Below, piece after piece: positions 4,597-5,294 of a stretch of DNA of 5,294 bases; position 1 is the stretch's first letter, and every line of letters begins with the position of its first letter. The notes under the pieces were generated by a model. The model ran no database searches. It saw nothing but the letters and a program-made list of their open reading frames with translations, and was not told the DNA's origin. Origin of the DNA: Trebonia sp. (GTDB taxonomy: Bacteria; Actinomycetota; Actinomycetes; Streptosporangiales; Streptosporangiaceae); contig JASHXJ010000510.1 of assembly GCA_030043595.1 (NCBI GenBank), positions 1 to 5,294 of the forward strand, written 5' to 3'. The position numbers were made by a program, and so were the translations under genes.

Positions 4597-5294
4597 GTGG
4601 AGCGGATTGCCTGCTCGTGGTGCCAGTACGAGAACGAGACGGGCCGGACGAGCTGCGGGACGTGCGGGGCGCCCCTGGACGTGGCGAACGCGGTATCGGA
4701 GTCGGGGTGGCGTGCGGCGCCCAGGCTCCAGGAGATGACCGAGTTCCGGGTCGGGAGCATCACCTGCCAGGTCGCCGGCCAGCTGGTCCCGGTGGCCGAG
4801 TTCACCCTCGCCGACGGCGACACGATCTTTTTCGAGCAGCACACACTGCTGTGGAAGGAGCGGACGGTCGCCCTGGCCGGGAAGAACCTGAAAACAGCCG
4901 GCCAGCGCCTCATCGCCCCGGGGATGCCGCACGCGGTAATCGAGGCGCGGGGTCCCGGGCGCATCGCGATCACCCGCGATCCTTCCGGCGAGGCGGTCGT
5001 CATCCCGCTGCATCCCGGCAGGGAACTCGATGTCCGCGGCCATGCTTTCCTGGCCGCGTCGCAGAACGTGGGCTACGACTCCATCAGGATCGACAAGCTG
5101 GCCAGCTTGCTGCACGGCGGGCCCGGAATGTACCTCGACCGGTTCACCGCCAGCGACACGCAAGGGCTGCTGGTGCTCCACGGGTACGGCAACGTGTTCC
5201 AGCGGCGGCTCGGCGTGGGTGAGAAGATCCTGGTCGAGCCGGGAGGGTTTCTCTACAAGGACGCACCGGTCACGGTCAGCCCCGTGCCCGCGCA
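4597..5294 (+). CDS. AIM24-family protein with N-terminal zinc ribbon (3' end cut off)
   Basis: The reading frame is open from GTG 4597 to the window end, giving 232 complete codons and no stop. Cysteines 6, 9, 20 and 23 (CSWC-x10-CGTC) form a zinc-ribbon-like knuckle. The rest matches the AIM24/TIGR00266 family, a beta-rich fold named after a yeast mitochondrial protein and widespread but poorly understood in actinomycetes. Visible family stretches are the start of the domain at MTEFRVGSITCQVAGQLVPV (47-66), GDTIFFEQHTLLWKE (74-88), GPGRIAITRD (119-128), PLHPGRELDVRGHAFLAAS (137-155), LHGGPGMYLDRF (172-183) and VEPGGFLYKDAPVTV (213-227). The segments at 76-93 and 211-227 look like matching parts of two internal repeats (FFEQHTLLWKERTV and VEPGGFLYKDAPV). 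No membrane segment or signal peptide is seen, so a cytosolic place is likely. The strong ribosome site suggests good translation. It is divergent from the ridA-like operon. Molecular function is unknown. Confidence 0.85.
   Translation, partial: MERIACSWCQYENETGRTSCGTCGAPLDVANAVSESGWRAAPRLQEMTEFRVGSITCQVAGQLVPVAEFTLADGDTIFFEQHTLLWKERTVALAGKNLKTAGQRLIAPGMPHAVIEARGPGRIAITRDPSGEAVVIPLHPGRELDVRGHAFLAASQNVGYDSIRIDKLASLLHGGPGMYLDRFTASDTQGLLVLHGYGNVFQRRLGVGEKILVEPGGFLYKDAPVTVSPVPA

Noticed and set aside
4185..5181. Minus-strand open frames opposite the AIM24-family gene
   Set aside because: They run antisense to the zinc-ribbon/AIM24 frame, which has a strong ribosome site and clear family motifs. 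These frames show neither.

Overview
The window is about 70% GC with strong G/C preference at third codon positions and GTG starts, which points to a high-GC actinomycete. The genus cannot be told from the sequence. I see six protein genes. There are no RNA genes, insertion sequences or CRISPR, and no gene-free stretch exceeds about 220 bp.

Layout from left to right. (1) An EntS-like major facilitator exporter runs on the minus strand (119-1531), with a hairpin behind its stop codon. (2) A 217-bp divergent intergenic region follows, with an AT-rich patch and a perfect 11-bp inverted repeat. (3) On the plus strand lies a 258-residue protein resembling actinobacterial AlkZ-related proteins (1749-2525). 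(4) A MarR-family regulator follows on the plus strand (2610-3113), with a clean palindrome of MarR-operator type just upstream. (5) Convergent to marR, and only 8 bp from it, is a two-gene minus-strand operon. It consists of a RidA-family protein (4012-4401) and, overlapping it by 4 bp (GTGA), a 297-residue protein that looks like two tandem NTF2/SnoaL-type domains, the second resembling DUF8021. (6) After a second divergent region of 195 bp comes a plus-strand AIM24-family protein with an N-terminal four-cysteine zinc ribbon (4597 onward). It is cut by the window end.

The genes do not form one obvious pathway. The only firmly linked pair is ridA with the NTF2-like gene, through translational coupling. 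RidA proteins remove reactive enamine/imine intermediates, and NTF2-like folds often bind or turn over small hydrophobic molecules, so a joint role in small-molecule metabolism or detoxification is possible but inferred. The MarR regulator most likely represses its own promoter. No other target in the window carries the same palindrome. I do not see a convincing new defence system or mobile element. The most useful leads are the internal duplication in the NTF2-like protein, an 11-mer shared by the two divergent intergenic regions, and several well-formed inverted repeats.
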